Assembly: GCF_021532625.1 (NCBI RefSeq)
Contig: NZ_JAKGAR010000003.1
Location: 372,001-436,000 of the forward strand
Length of the DNA stretch: 64,000 bases
DNA from: Octadecabacter algicola
GTDB lineage: Bacteria; Pseudomonadota; Alphaproteobacteria; Rhodobacterales; Rhodobacteraceae
Direction: 5' to 3'
Shown: piece after piece, positions 55,531 through 63,309 of the stretch
Layout: each line of letters starts with the position of its first letter
How positions within the stretch are numbered: the first letter of the stretch is position 1
Notes under the pieces: model-generated
What the model was told of the DNA's origin: nothing
Database searches by the model: none
What the model saw: only the letters and a program-made list of their open reading frames with translations
Translations under genes and position numbers: made by a program

Positions 55531-56396
55531 GCTGCATCCTGTTTGGCAGCTTTCAAAGCCTCTTCCAGATCAGTAAAGCTTGGACGGCAATGACCAGGCG
55601 TATTCTGGCGACCAACTTCGATACAAATATTAGGCGCATGTTGGTAAAGGTTTGCCACAAGGACTTCCCTAATAAGCTGATAAAAATGTGCGTCGTCTTC
55701 AACAACCGTTTTAACCCGCCCTGCAAAGGGACCGACCAAACCATAGGCGAGAAATACTCCCAAGAATGTGCCCACCAAGGCACCACCAATCATTTTTCCA
55801 AGGACTTCTGGCGGCTGATCAATAGACCCCATCGTCTTGATAACGCCGAGAACGGCCGCAACAATTCCCAGAGCAGGTAGACCATCAGCAATCGTCTGAA
55901 GCGCATGTGTGCCATGCATGGAATGGTGAAAGTTAGCCTCTATCCGTTTCTCAAGGACTTCTTCGACCTGATGTGGATCATCATAATTCATAGAGGCGGA
56001 CCGCATCGTGTCACAGATCAATGCAACCGCCTCGCCATCGGAAAGAATTTTTGGGTACTTCCCAAACAAAGCGCTGTCCGTCGGTTCCTCAATGTGGGCC
56101 TCTAACCCGACGGGATTGGTCCTCGCAATGCGGATCAGCTCAAATAGAAGACACAACAGGTCGCGATAATCATCGGGCTTCCATTTCGTCCCTTTGAAGA
56201 CTTTTCCCATATCTTTCATGGTGTGTTTGATACCTGACATATCGTTGGAAATCACAAAGGCGCCGACAGCCGCGCCGCCAATCATGATCATCTCGAATGG
56301 GAGCGCTTTTATGATCATCCCCATCTTGCCCCCGGCTAGCGTGTAGCCACCAAAGACCATAACAAAAATGATTACGATTCCGATCAAGCCGATCAT
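55527..56396 (-). CDS. motA: Flagellar motor stator protein MotA
   Basis: Stator of 289 residues with four helices. It begins MIGLIGIVIIFVMVFGGYTL and has PALGIVAAVLGVIKTMGSI in helix 3 and GGALVGTFLGVFLAYGLVGP in helix 4, with a charged cytoplasmic loop between. It conducts ions with MotB. motB is not in the window. It is downstream of the motE-like gene. Confidence 0.96.
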   Translation of the reverse strand: MIGLIGIVIIFVMVFGGYTLAGGKMGMIIKALPFEMIMIGGAAVGAFVISNDMSGIKHTMKDMGKVFKGTKWKPDDYRDLLCLLFELIRIARTNPVGLEAHIEEPTDSALFGKYPKILSDGEAVALICDTMRSASMNYDDPHQVEEVLEKRIEANFHHSMHGTHALQTIADGLPALGIVAAVLGVIKTMGSIDQPPEVLGKMIGGALVGTFLGVFLAYGLVGPFAGRVKTVVEDDAHFYQLIREVLVANLYQHAPNICIEVGRQNTPGHCRPSFTDLEEALKAAKQDAA

Positions 56397-56461
56397 GATT
56401 CTACCCCTACTTGTGCTTAAATGGTGATGCCATGGCAGTGGTTAACGTTCCGTCAGCACCA

Positions 56462-57025
56462 CTACTCAGTAGGTGCGTTTGTATTTCGGCCGGCGATAAT
56501 AACGCTTATTGAATAAGCAGTTTGCGGGTCTAACCCTGCCAAAACTGCCGCCGCCGATTCAGGTGCCATACGCATTAGAAAGCCCGATGCAAAATCTGGC
56601 GCCATCTGACTAAATAGTCCGGCGGCATCCGCAGGTTTCATGTTTTCATAGACCGCTGTGAGCCGTGCTATATCGTCGTCGTTTGCGGTCTCGGATAGGG
56701 CTATCGCCGCTATCAAAGACTCCTCTGCAGCCCGGAGTTCGTCCAAACGTTCACTCAACTCGACTTCTGCCAATGACAAAGCGCGCATCCGGTCTTCCAT
56801 TGCGACTTCTCTCTCTGAGATGCGCCTTTCGCGATCCTGCAATGCGTCTAGCAAAGGCTGAACGACTACGACGGGCGTCTCCATCGGTGCTTCAACCATT
56901 GGGGCAACCGTTTCTTCGGCTAATGCAATGGCCGGTCCGACACCCGTCGCGAACCTGGTCACCCCGGAGATTAAAAGCAGGCTCGAGATTACGAGGAGGA
57001 CATGTTTGGATTTTCGACGCCCCAC
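56462..57025 (-). CDS. motE: MotE-like motility protein
   Basis: Protein of 187 residues with an N-terminal hydrophobic segment (VLLVISSLLLISGV), a coiled coil (about 60-110, RERRISEREVAMEDRMRALS) and a C-terminal MgtE-N-like domain (YENMKPADAAGLFSQMAPDF and LDPQTAYSISVIIAGR). In rhizobia MotE is a periplasmic chaperone for MotC. The start is GTG 57025. It is one base from the upstream gene. Confidence 0.85.
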   Translation of the reverse strand: MGRRKSKHVLLVISSLLLISGVTRFATGVGPAIALAEETVAPMVEAPMETPVVVVQPLLDALQDRERRISEREVAMEDRMRALSLAEVELSERLDELRAAEESLIAAIALSETANDDDIARLTAVYENMKPADAAGLFSQMAPDFASGFLMRMAPESAAAVLAGLDPQTAYSISVIIAGRNTNAPTE

Positions 57026-57026
57026 G

Positions 57027-57401
57027 TTATGTCACCTCTTCAGAGAAGATCGGACTGCGAACAAAAAAGGGATCAAGAGTTGGTGTTTGAGGCGATGTTG
57101 GCCTCGAATTATTTGGGGCAGGAAGATCGTGGAGCGAAGCCATCAGCAACTCTAGCCGCTTTGCGGCTTGATCCGCCTGTTCACATTGAACCACTAGTGT
57201 ATTCCCCGACTCTAATGAAGCATGCTCTGCCTGTCTGAGCGCTTTCGAAAGATCGTCAACCTGCACCGACAGCACAGCGATGGCGCCTCCAACCCCATGT
57301 TCGAGGTCCGTAAAGCGACGCAACCTTCGTGAAAGAACGAAACAATAGAAACCGGCCGCTAAGGCCCCTGCGGTTAGTAATATATCGGCGATAAATGCCA
57401 T
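57027..57401 (-). CDS. Membrane-anchored flagellar operon protein (DUF6468-like)
   Basis: Protein of 124 residues with one N-terminal helix (about 4-22, FIADILLTAGALAAGFYCFV), a coiled-coil stretch (DDLSKALRQAEHASLESG) and a proline-rich tail. The pattern RRLRRFTDLEHGVGGAIAVL agrees with the DUF6468 family found near fliL in alphaproteobacteria. The function is unknown. It lies between fliL (12-bp gap) and motE, where fliM is often found upstream. Confidence 0.7.
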   Translation of the reverse strand: MAFIADILLTAGALAAGFYCFVLSRRLRRFTDLEHGVGGAIAVLSVQVDDLSKALRQAEHASLESGNTLVVQCEQADQAAKRLELLMASLHDLPAPNNSRPTSPQTPTLDPFFVRSPIFSEEVT

Positions 57402-57413
57402 AGCTGACCCTTT

Positions 57414-57917
57414 CTAGTTCAACACAAATTCCATGATTAGGATGTCCTTGACCCGTCCATCCCCAACAACGACCTGCACGCGTCGCAGCATCTGTGCGCG
57501 CAGCCGGATTAGAGCTGTTGAGTCTTCCAACTCAGACAGATCGACGGCGCGCAGATATCCATTCAGGACATCGATAATGCGCGGCATGAGGCTCAAGACT
57601 TCTTCGCTGTATGCTGGGTCAACTTCCAGCTGAGACGTAAATAATAGATGTTGCGCACGGGCATGCGGAGGCAAGTTTATAACCAAGGTTTCCACTGGCA
57701 CGAACGCGAGATCTGGGAGTTCTTCGGCAACTTCCTCATGAACAGCCTCTACTTGGCCATCGTTGCCTGACCCGCCGATGATTCCCATATTTACTGCCAA
57801 GAAACCGCCAGCACCGCCAACAATTGCTAAGACCAACCCGAGAATCAGAGGTATCTTCGAAGACTTTTTCGGTGGGTTCCCGTCTTCGGCGTCGGGTGTT
57901 TCTTCTACTTTTGCCAT
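57414..57917 (-). CDS. fliL: Flagellar basal body-associated protein FliL (second copy)
   Basis: Protein of 167 residues. A helix (IPLILGLVLAIVGGAGGFLA) is followed by a FliL domain (AFVPVETLVINLPPHARAQH and IRLRAQMLRRVQVVVGDGRV). It ends KDILIMEFVLN, as FliL does. ATG 57917 is preceded by GGAAGGATCG. It stabilises stators and aids torque. It is divergent from fliF. Confidence 0.92.
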   Translation of the reverse strand: MAKVEETPDAEDGNPPKKSSKIPLILGLVLAIVGGAGGFLAVNMGIIGGSGNDGQVEAVHEEVAEELPDLAFVPVETLVINLPPHARAQHLLFTSQLEVDPAYSEEVLSLMPRIIDVLNGYLRAVDLSELEDSTALIRLRAQMLRRVQVVVGDGRVKDILIMEFVLN

Positions 57918-57960
57918 CGTTGCGATCCTTCCGTTCTTATCAATCAATACCTGCGAGGAA

Positions 57961-57975
57961 CTAACCGATTGTTAA
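57961..57975. promoter_or_regulatory. CtrA-like box between fliL and fliF
   Basis: On the minus strand TTAACAATCGGTTAG fits TTAA-N7-TTAA except the last base. It is 44 bp from the fliL start and 59 bp from the fliF start, so it can serve both divergent operons. Confidence 0.5.
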
Positions 57976-58033
57976 GCCTGATCCGGATATTGATGAGAAA
58001 CAGGCAGCACGCCTTGATACGGGAGAATCCCCA

Positions 58034-59641
58034 TTGGGAAGCACAAACACCGCTTGGTCTAACCTTGATACACGCCGCCGAATCATTGTGATCGGCGCAT
58101 CGCTGGCCGTCTTTGGCGCCGTCTTGATGATGGCTCGGTCGACAACGTCGCCAGATCTTTCCTTGCTTTATGCTGGATTGGACAATGCAACCGCTGGCGA
58201 TGTCGTCACATCCCTAGATCAGCGCGGCGTGACATATGAAATACGAGGCGGCTCGATTTTCGTACCTTCGTCCGATCGGGATCGCCTTCGTATGGCATTG
58301 GCTAGCGAAGGTTTGCCTGCGAATAACTCTCAAGGGTATGAACTACTTGATAACTTGTCTGGCTTCGGCACGACGTCACAGATGTTTGACGCTGCTTATT
58401 GGCGCGCCAAAGAAGGTGAACTTGCTCGAACGATTCTGGCGAGCCCCCATATTCGTGCTGCGCGGGTCCATATTTCAGCGACGTCTGCACAGCCGTTTCG
58501 TCGCGAGCAAGCGCCCACAGCAGCTGTAACCGTAACAACTGTCAATGGAACTCTGGATGCCGGACAAGCAGATGCGCTTCGTTTCTTGGTCGCGTCCGCG
58601 GTCCCAGGGCTAGCACCAAACGACGTCGCTATTATTGATGGTGTTGGCGGGCTTGTTTTAAGCAGTGATCAAGGAGCAATCGCGCCTGAGGCAAGTGAAA
58701 AAGTCGCCGAGCTGCGAAATCGAGTCGAACGACTCTTGGCCGCACGAGTTGGGCAAGGCAATGCCGTCGTCGAGGTGAGCGTCGATACCATTACCGAAAC
58801 CGAATCGATCTTTGAACGTCGGTTCGATCCCGAAACGCGCGTGGTAATCAGCACAGATTTGCAAGAAAGCAGCGCATCGTCGCAAGACAGCATATCAGGA
58901 GACGTTTCTATCGCATCGAATCTCCCCGACGGAGATGGCGTAGGAAGTGCAGGTGCGGCCACAAACGAAAACAGCGAAACCCGTTCTGTCACCAATTATG
59001 AAGTGTCCGAAACCCAACGGGAGGTAGTACGGGCGCCCGGAGCTGTGCGTCGCATAAGTGTAGCGGTTTTGGTCAACGGCATTGAAACAACGGACGATGC
59101 GGGGGTGACATTTCTTGCGCCGCGTCCAGCGGAAGAACTTGAAGATCTTCGCATGCTCGTAGCATCCGCGGTTGGCCTCGATGCAGAGCGCGGTGATGAA
59201 ATTACGATTCGTTCAATGGCTTTCGAAGCGCTACCAGAACTCGGAACTGCGGCGGGGGAGGCTCCTGACCTACCCACGGCACCTCTCAACATTATGAAAC
59301 TCGTACAAACTGGGGTGCTCGGCCTCGTCGCATTAATTCTAGGCCTATTTGTGGTGCGTCCAGTGCTAACGGCAAAGCATGAAACGCCGCCATTGCTAGA
59401 TAATAGCGGAGGCGGCGTTACACCAATGGTCATTGGCCCAAATGACAGCGTCATAGACGGCACGTCCGCACCTTCTGTCGCGCAAAGTAGCCGAGCAAAT
59501 CAAACAGGCAGAGATGAAGCTGAAAACGCGGACGATGACCCTGTGCAGAGACTTCGTGGACTTATTGACGACCGACGCGACGAAGCAATTCAAGTCCTCC
59601 AAAGCTGGATTGAAGATCCAAATTCGGAGCCTGCTAAATGA
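58034..59641 (+). CDS. fliF: Flagellar MS-ring protein FliF
   Basis: MS-ring subunit of 535 residues. The first helix (IIVIGASLAVFGAVLMMA) follows the N-terminus, the ring-building motifs NNSQGYELLDNLSGFGTTSQ and LARTILASPHIRAARVHIS come next, and the second helix is near residue 430 (GVLGLVALILGLFVVRPVLT). The C-terminal cytoplasmic tail ends LIDDRRDEAIQVLQSWIED, the FliG-binding helix. The start is TTG 58034 after GGGAGA with good spacing. It overlaps fliH by 4 nt. Confidence 0.95.
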   Translation: MGSTNTAWSNLDTRRRIIVIGASLAVFGAVLMMARSTTSPDLSLLYAGLDNATAGDVVTSLDQRGVTYEIRGGSIFVPSSDRDRLRMALASEGLPANNSQGYELLDNLSGFGTTSQMFDAAYWRAKEGELARTILASPHIRAARVHISATSAQPFRREQAPTAAVTVTTVNGTLDAGQADALRFLVASAVPGLAPNDVAIIDGVGGLVLSSDQGAIAPEASEKVAELRNRVERLLAARVGQGNAVVEVSVDTITETESIFERRFDPETRVVISTDLQESSASSQDSISGDVSIASNLPDGDGVGSAGAATNENSETRSVTNYEVSETQREVVRAPGAVRRISVAVLVNGIETTDDAGVTFLAPRPAEELEDLRMLVASAVGLDAERGDEITIRSMAFEALPELGTAAGEAPDLPTAPLNIMKLVQTGVLGLVALILGLFVVRPVLTAKHETPPLLDNSGGGVTPMVIGPNDSVIDGTSAPSVAQSSRANQTGRDEAENADDDPVQRLRGLIDDRRDEAIQVLQSWIEDPNSEPAK

Positions 59642-60189
59642 CATTTTCAAATATCAAACTAGAATGCTTCGATATCGATGGCGGCGAGGAGTCTTCGCCC
59701 CCCAGTGCTGACTACAATAGAGGTTTTGAAGCCGGATTACTCCAAGCGAAAAATAGCATCACCGCCACGCAAGAGCAGAGCATTTCCGAAATCGCCGCAA
59801 CCTTGGGTGATATGACCTTCGGTTACACCGAGGCCCGAGACATCCTCCTAGAACAAATCCAACCATTGTTGGCTCAGATTTCCCAGATCGTTCTGCCCCA
59901 AATCGCCATGCATAGCTTTTCGGAACATCTCACTGAAGCGATGGCACAGGCATTTTCAGATGCAACCGACAAAGCGATCGAGGTGGCAGTCGAGCCCAGT
60001 ATCATTGGGAGCCTAAATTTACGCAATGAAGCAGTCAGAATCGTCCCTGATCCGGCCATGGAACATGGGCAAGCCAGACTTCGCCGTAAGGACACGCACA
60101 TCATCGTTGATTTGCCAGCCTTACTCGATGCCCTTCAAACGGCCCTTCTAGGTCACGATCTAACGCAAAGGACTCATTCAAATGGATGA
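59638..60189 (+). CDS. fliH: Flagellar export ATPase regulator FliH-like
   Basis: Protein of 183 residues. It has a helical middle (DYNRGFEAGLLQAKNSITAT) and a C-terminal FliH-like domain (EQIQPLLAQISQIVLPQIAM, then AVEPSIIGSLNLRNEAVRI). It is short for FliH, as in other alphaproteobacteria (FlbE). It would regulate FliI. It lies directly after fliF, where fliG is commonly found, and overlaps fliN by 8 nt. Confidence 0.82.
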   Translation: MTFSNIKLECFDIDGGEESSPPSADYNRGFEAGLLQAKNSITATQEQSISEIAATLGDMTFGYTEARDILLEQIQPLLAQISQIVLPQIAMHSFSEHLTEAMAQAFSDATDKAIEVAVEPSIIGSLNLRNEAVRIVPDPAMEHGQARLRRKDTHIIVDLPALLDALQTALLGHDLTQRTHSNG

Positions 60190-60463
60190 CACACCAACAA
60201 GTGCAGTTGCGCACCCCCTTCATAACGTACCAGTCGAAGTCACAATTTCCGTCGGTCGGGCCCGGCCCCTCGTGCGAGATCTCTTAGAACTCGGTGAGAA
60301 TGCTGTGCTCGCTTTGGATAAGCGCATCGAAGACCCAGTGGACTTGTTTGTAGGTGGACGGCTCATTGCCCGCGGTCAACTTGAGCAAGTCGCCGACAGC
60401 GAAACCGGTCAATTAGCCGTGCGCCTTACCGAGGTAATTTCAACAGGTATTAGCAGTGAGTAA
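60182..60463 (+). CDS. fliN: Flagellar motor switch protein FliN
   Basis: C-ring protein of 93 residues with one SpoA domain: HNVPVEVTISVGRARPLVRD and DPVDLFVGGRLIARGQLEQV. It is the only switch protein found in the window. It overlaps fliP by 8 nt. Confidence 0.93.
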   Translation: MDDTPTSAVAHPLHNVPVEVTISVGRARPLVRDLLELGENAVLALDKRIEDPVDLFVGGRLIARGQLEQVADSETGQLAVRLTEVISTGISSE

Positions 60464-61190
60464 CCGGATGCCATTATTGCTTGTCTTTGGTTGTCTTGCC
60501 GCTCTAGCGGGTCCAGCTTTTGCGCAAGATGTTTCAATAACGCTGGACAATAGTGGGTCACTTGCCACGCGATCCGTTCAACTTATGGTGCTTATCACGC
60601 TATTAAGCATCGTCCCTGGCCTCGCTATCATGATCACATGCTTCCCGTTCATGGTGACCGTGTTATCGATACTTCGGCAAGGCATAGGATTGCAGCAATC
60701 TCCGCCTAATATGTTGATTGTTAGCCTAGCCTTGTTCCTTACTTACTTCGTAATGGAACCTGTTTTTACCGAGGCGTGGAAAAATGGAATTGATCCCATG
60801 CTGAATGGAAACATGTCGTTGGAAGTCGCTTTTGTAAAAGTCATGGAACCATTTCGCGTTTTTATGTCGGGCCGTATTGAACCTGATACGTTTGAAGAAC
60901 TCGCCAGCCTCCGCTCAGAAGTGGCACAGTCACAGCCTGTCGAGACCTCACCTCTTTCGATTCTAATCCCATCATTCTTGTTGAGCGAAATTGAGCGTGC
61001 CTTTCAAATTGGTTTCTTAGTCTTCTTGCCGTTCCTGATCATTGACCTCGTCGTAGCCGCTGTACTTATGTCCATGGGGATGATGATGGTACCTCCAGCC
61101 ATTGTCTCGTTGCCTTTCAAACTATCATTCTTTGTGGTCGCCGATGGCTGGAGTTTGATTGCTGGAAGCCTAGTTCGAAGCTACTTTTGA
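60456..61190 (+). CDS. fliP: Flagellar export protein FliP
   Basis: Export-gate protein of 244 residues. A cleavable signal (about residues 1-24, LLLVFGCLAALAGPAFA) is followed by about four helices. LVMLITLLSIVPGL-type and MTCFPFMVTVLSILRQGIG-like stretches are present, and IPSFLLSEIERAFQIGFLVF is diagnostic. The GTG at 60456 and ATG at 60468 are both possible starts; I keep the GTG because it shares the GTGAGTAA overlap with fliN. Confidence 0.95.
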   Translation: MSNRMPLLLVFGCLAALAGPAFAQDVSITLDNSGSLATRSVQLMVLITLLSIVPGLAIMITCFPFMVTVLSILRQGIGLQQSPPNMLIVSLALFLTYFVMEPVFTEAWKNGIDPMLNGNMSLEVAFVKVMEPFRVFMSGRIEPDTFEELASLRSEVAQSQPVETSPLSILIPSFLLSEIERAFQIGFLVFLPFLIIDLVVAAVLMSMGMMMVPPAIVSLPFKLSFFVVADGWSLIAGSLVRSYF

Positions 61191-61198
61191 GGTCACCT

Positions 61199-62299
61199 TC
61201 AACGCACTACGAATTCAGCGTGGAGCGCGCCTGCTGCTTTAATGCTTTTCAGAATATCGATCATGTCGCGTGGCGAAACACCTAACGCGTTCAATCCCGC
61301 CACGACTTCTGAGAGTGAGGTGCCTTCCTGGATCTCCGCAAGACCTATCCCCGGTTCTTCGTTGATCTGTGCATTAGTATTTGGAACCACAATTGTTTGC
61401 CCATCAGAAAATGGGTTAGGTTGAACAACAAGAGGCGCTTCCTCAATACGTAGAGTGAGGTTACCTTGACTAACTGCAACACGGGAAATCCGAACGTCTT
61501 CCCCCATGACGATAGTTCCTGACCTCTGATCAACGACAACTCTTGCGCGACGTTCCGGTTCGACCAGAATGTTTTCAACCCGAACCAGCGAATGAGCAGG
61601 CGAAACATCGTTTGCTGCCGCGATGTCTAAGCGAACAGTCCCCGCGTCGAGCATGACCGCAACACCACGACCATAGGCTTGGTTTATCGCGGTTTCGATC
61701 CGAGCCGCAGTCGTAAAGTCAGGAGATCGCAAAGCGAGCCGGATGACGGTTAAGTCGGAAAATTCAAAATCAACCTCGCGTTCCACAGTCGCACCTGACG
61801 GGATCACACCGGCAGTCGGAACGCCCTGTATCACCCCCCCTCCATCGCCTTGTGCAGACACACCACCAGCAATTATCGTCCCTTGCGCTACGGCATAAAT
61901 CTCACCGTCAGCGGCATTGAGTGGCGTCATAATAAGTGTACCACCCAATAGGCTATCAGCATCTCCAATCGCCGAAATAGTAACGTCAATCGGACTTCCC
62001 GTCCGAGCAAATGGCGGCAGGCTGGCCGTCACAATGACGGCGGCAACATTGTTTGGTCGAAACTGCTCGCCCGTTACATTTACCCCAAGCCTTTCGAGGA
62101 TGTTGCTCATGATCTCTTCTGTGAACGGCGAATTTCGTAGACCATCCCCAGTCCCATTCAACCCAACAACAAGACCATATCCGACTAAATCGTTTGAACG
62201 AACACCGTCAAACTCGACCAGGTCTTTGATCCGGATGGGTGAGGCGCAAGCTATGTTAGTCGAAAGAATTAGAAATAACGCGGCAAACATTCTGATCAA
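61199..62299 (-). CDS. flgI: P-ring protein FlgI
   Basis: Periplasmic protein of 366 residues. A signal peptide (MIRMFAALFLILSTNIACA) is followed by RIKDLVEFDGVRSNDLVGYG and GLVVGLNGTGDGLRNSPFTE. The C-terminus has LNALGVSPRDMIDILKSIKA. It forms the P ring around the rod. It is coupled to flgL (4-nt overlap) and converges with fliP. Confidence 0.96.
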   Translation of the reverse strand: MIRMFAALFLILSTNIACASPIRIKDLVEFDGVRSNDLVGYGLVVGLNGTGDGLRNSPFTEEIMSNILERLGVNVTGEQFRPNNVAAVIVTASLPPFARTGSPIDVTISAIGDADSLLGGTLIMTPLNAADGEIYAVAQGTIIAGGVSAQGDGGGVIQGVPTAGVIPSGATVEREVDFEFSDLTVIRLALRSPDFTTAARIETAINQAYGRGVAVMLDAGTVRLDIAAANDVSPAHSLVRVENILVEPERRARVVVDQRSGTIVMGEDVRISRVAVSQGNLTLRIEEAPLVVQPNPFSDGQTIVVPNTNAQINEEPGIGLAEIQEGTSLSEVVAGLNALGVSPRDMIDILKSIKAAGALHAEFVVR

Positions 62300-63306
62300 C
62301 GCAAATACTCCATTAATGAAAGGCGCGATAATCGCGCGGTTAGGGTATATTGGGTTTCCAACTGTTGCTGGACGGCCTGCAAGCGCGTGGCTGTTTCAAA
62401 CGGATCGGCTAAAACCAAATCATTTCGCGCGATGCCGTAGGACGATTGTTGTGCCGAAATTCGAACGGACGCTTCTTCAACTTGGCCTTCAGCATAACCT
62501 ATACGGGCTTGCAGGTTTACGAGTGGTGACGCGGCAGTCAAAAGTTCATCGCCGGCCTGCTTTTGCATCGCGCGTCGCGTGTCTAGGTCTAGCGATAACG
62601 ACGTATCACCCGCCAGAGCACCAAGAGCCATCGCCTTCATGGTATCGCGAAGCGACGGGTCATCAGCGCGCGCATCAACGTTTATTGTTTGGTTCGAGCC
62701 GACAGGACGAGTCATCGTACCCGTCTGGTCGCCTTGATAACCGAAAGTTTGAAACCCTCCTATTGGATCATCAAACCAAGTGTCCAAGGCCGCTTGAATA
62801 TCTGCTTGAGTCGTAAGGCCCGAAACTGCAAGACGTATGTCTTCCATCATTAACTTTGGGTCCGACATTGGATTTGAATCCACATCATTGCCGCCAAATA
62901 TACTGCGATCGCCAAAACGAGTGTTAAGTGTATTCACCGTCATTTCGAATCCAGAGAGTGAAATGCTGCTGACGTTCTCAATTTGAGACATAGAGCTTCC
63001 CGAATTTACGGTAAGAAGCGCGTCACTGATCGCAGATCTTTGCCCATCGATGCCGTCGAGCGCAATTTGCATTGTAGACAACAGCTGACTGACGCTAGTG
63101 CTGGACTGCGCGTAAGTCTCGAGCATCTCTAACTGGCGATCAATGCTATTCAACTTAGTTTGGTCGGCACCAAGATGGGCCGTGAGATCAGATTTCTCCC
63201 CCGTGGTTAGTTCTTCCACCAAAGTTTGCATGTCATTCTTTAGTGAAAGATTTGCCCGTGATGTCATGAAATATTGGCGCATGTCGCCAACCGTTGAGAC
63301 CGGCAT
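62296..63306 (-). CDS. flgL: Hook-filament junction protein FlgL
   Basis: Flagellin-like protein of 336 residues. The N-terminal helix is DMRQYFMTSRANLSLKNDMQ and TLVEELTTGEKSDLTAHLG, the family's typical start. The C-terminal flagellin-like helix ends LTARLSRLSLMEYLR. It links hook to filament. It follows flgK by 3 bp and overlaps flgI. Confidence 0.93.
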   Translation of the reverse strand: MPVSTVGDMRQYFMTSRANLSLKNDMQTLVEELTTGEKSDLTAHLGADQTKLNSIDRQLEMLETYAQSSTSVSQLLSTMQIALDGIDGQRSAISDALLTVNSGSSMSQIENVSSISLSGFEMTVNTLNTRFGDRSIFGGNDVDSNPMSDPKLMMEDIRLAVSGLTTQADIQAALDTWFDDPIGGFQTFGYQGDQTGTMTRPVGSNQTINVDARADDPSLRDTMKAMALGALAGDTSLSLDLDTRRAMQKQAGDELLTAASPLVNLQARIGYAEGQVEEASVRISAQQSSYGIARNDLVLADPFETATRLQAVQQQLETQYTLTARLSRLSLMEYLR

Positions 63307-63309
63307 GTA

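Noticed and set aside
61917-62816. Long plus-strand frame (299 codons) over flgI/flgL
   Set aside because: It is antisense to two well-supported flagellar genes.
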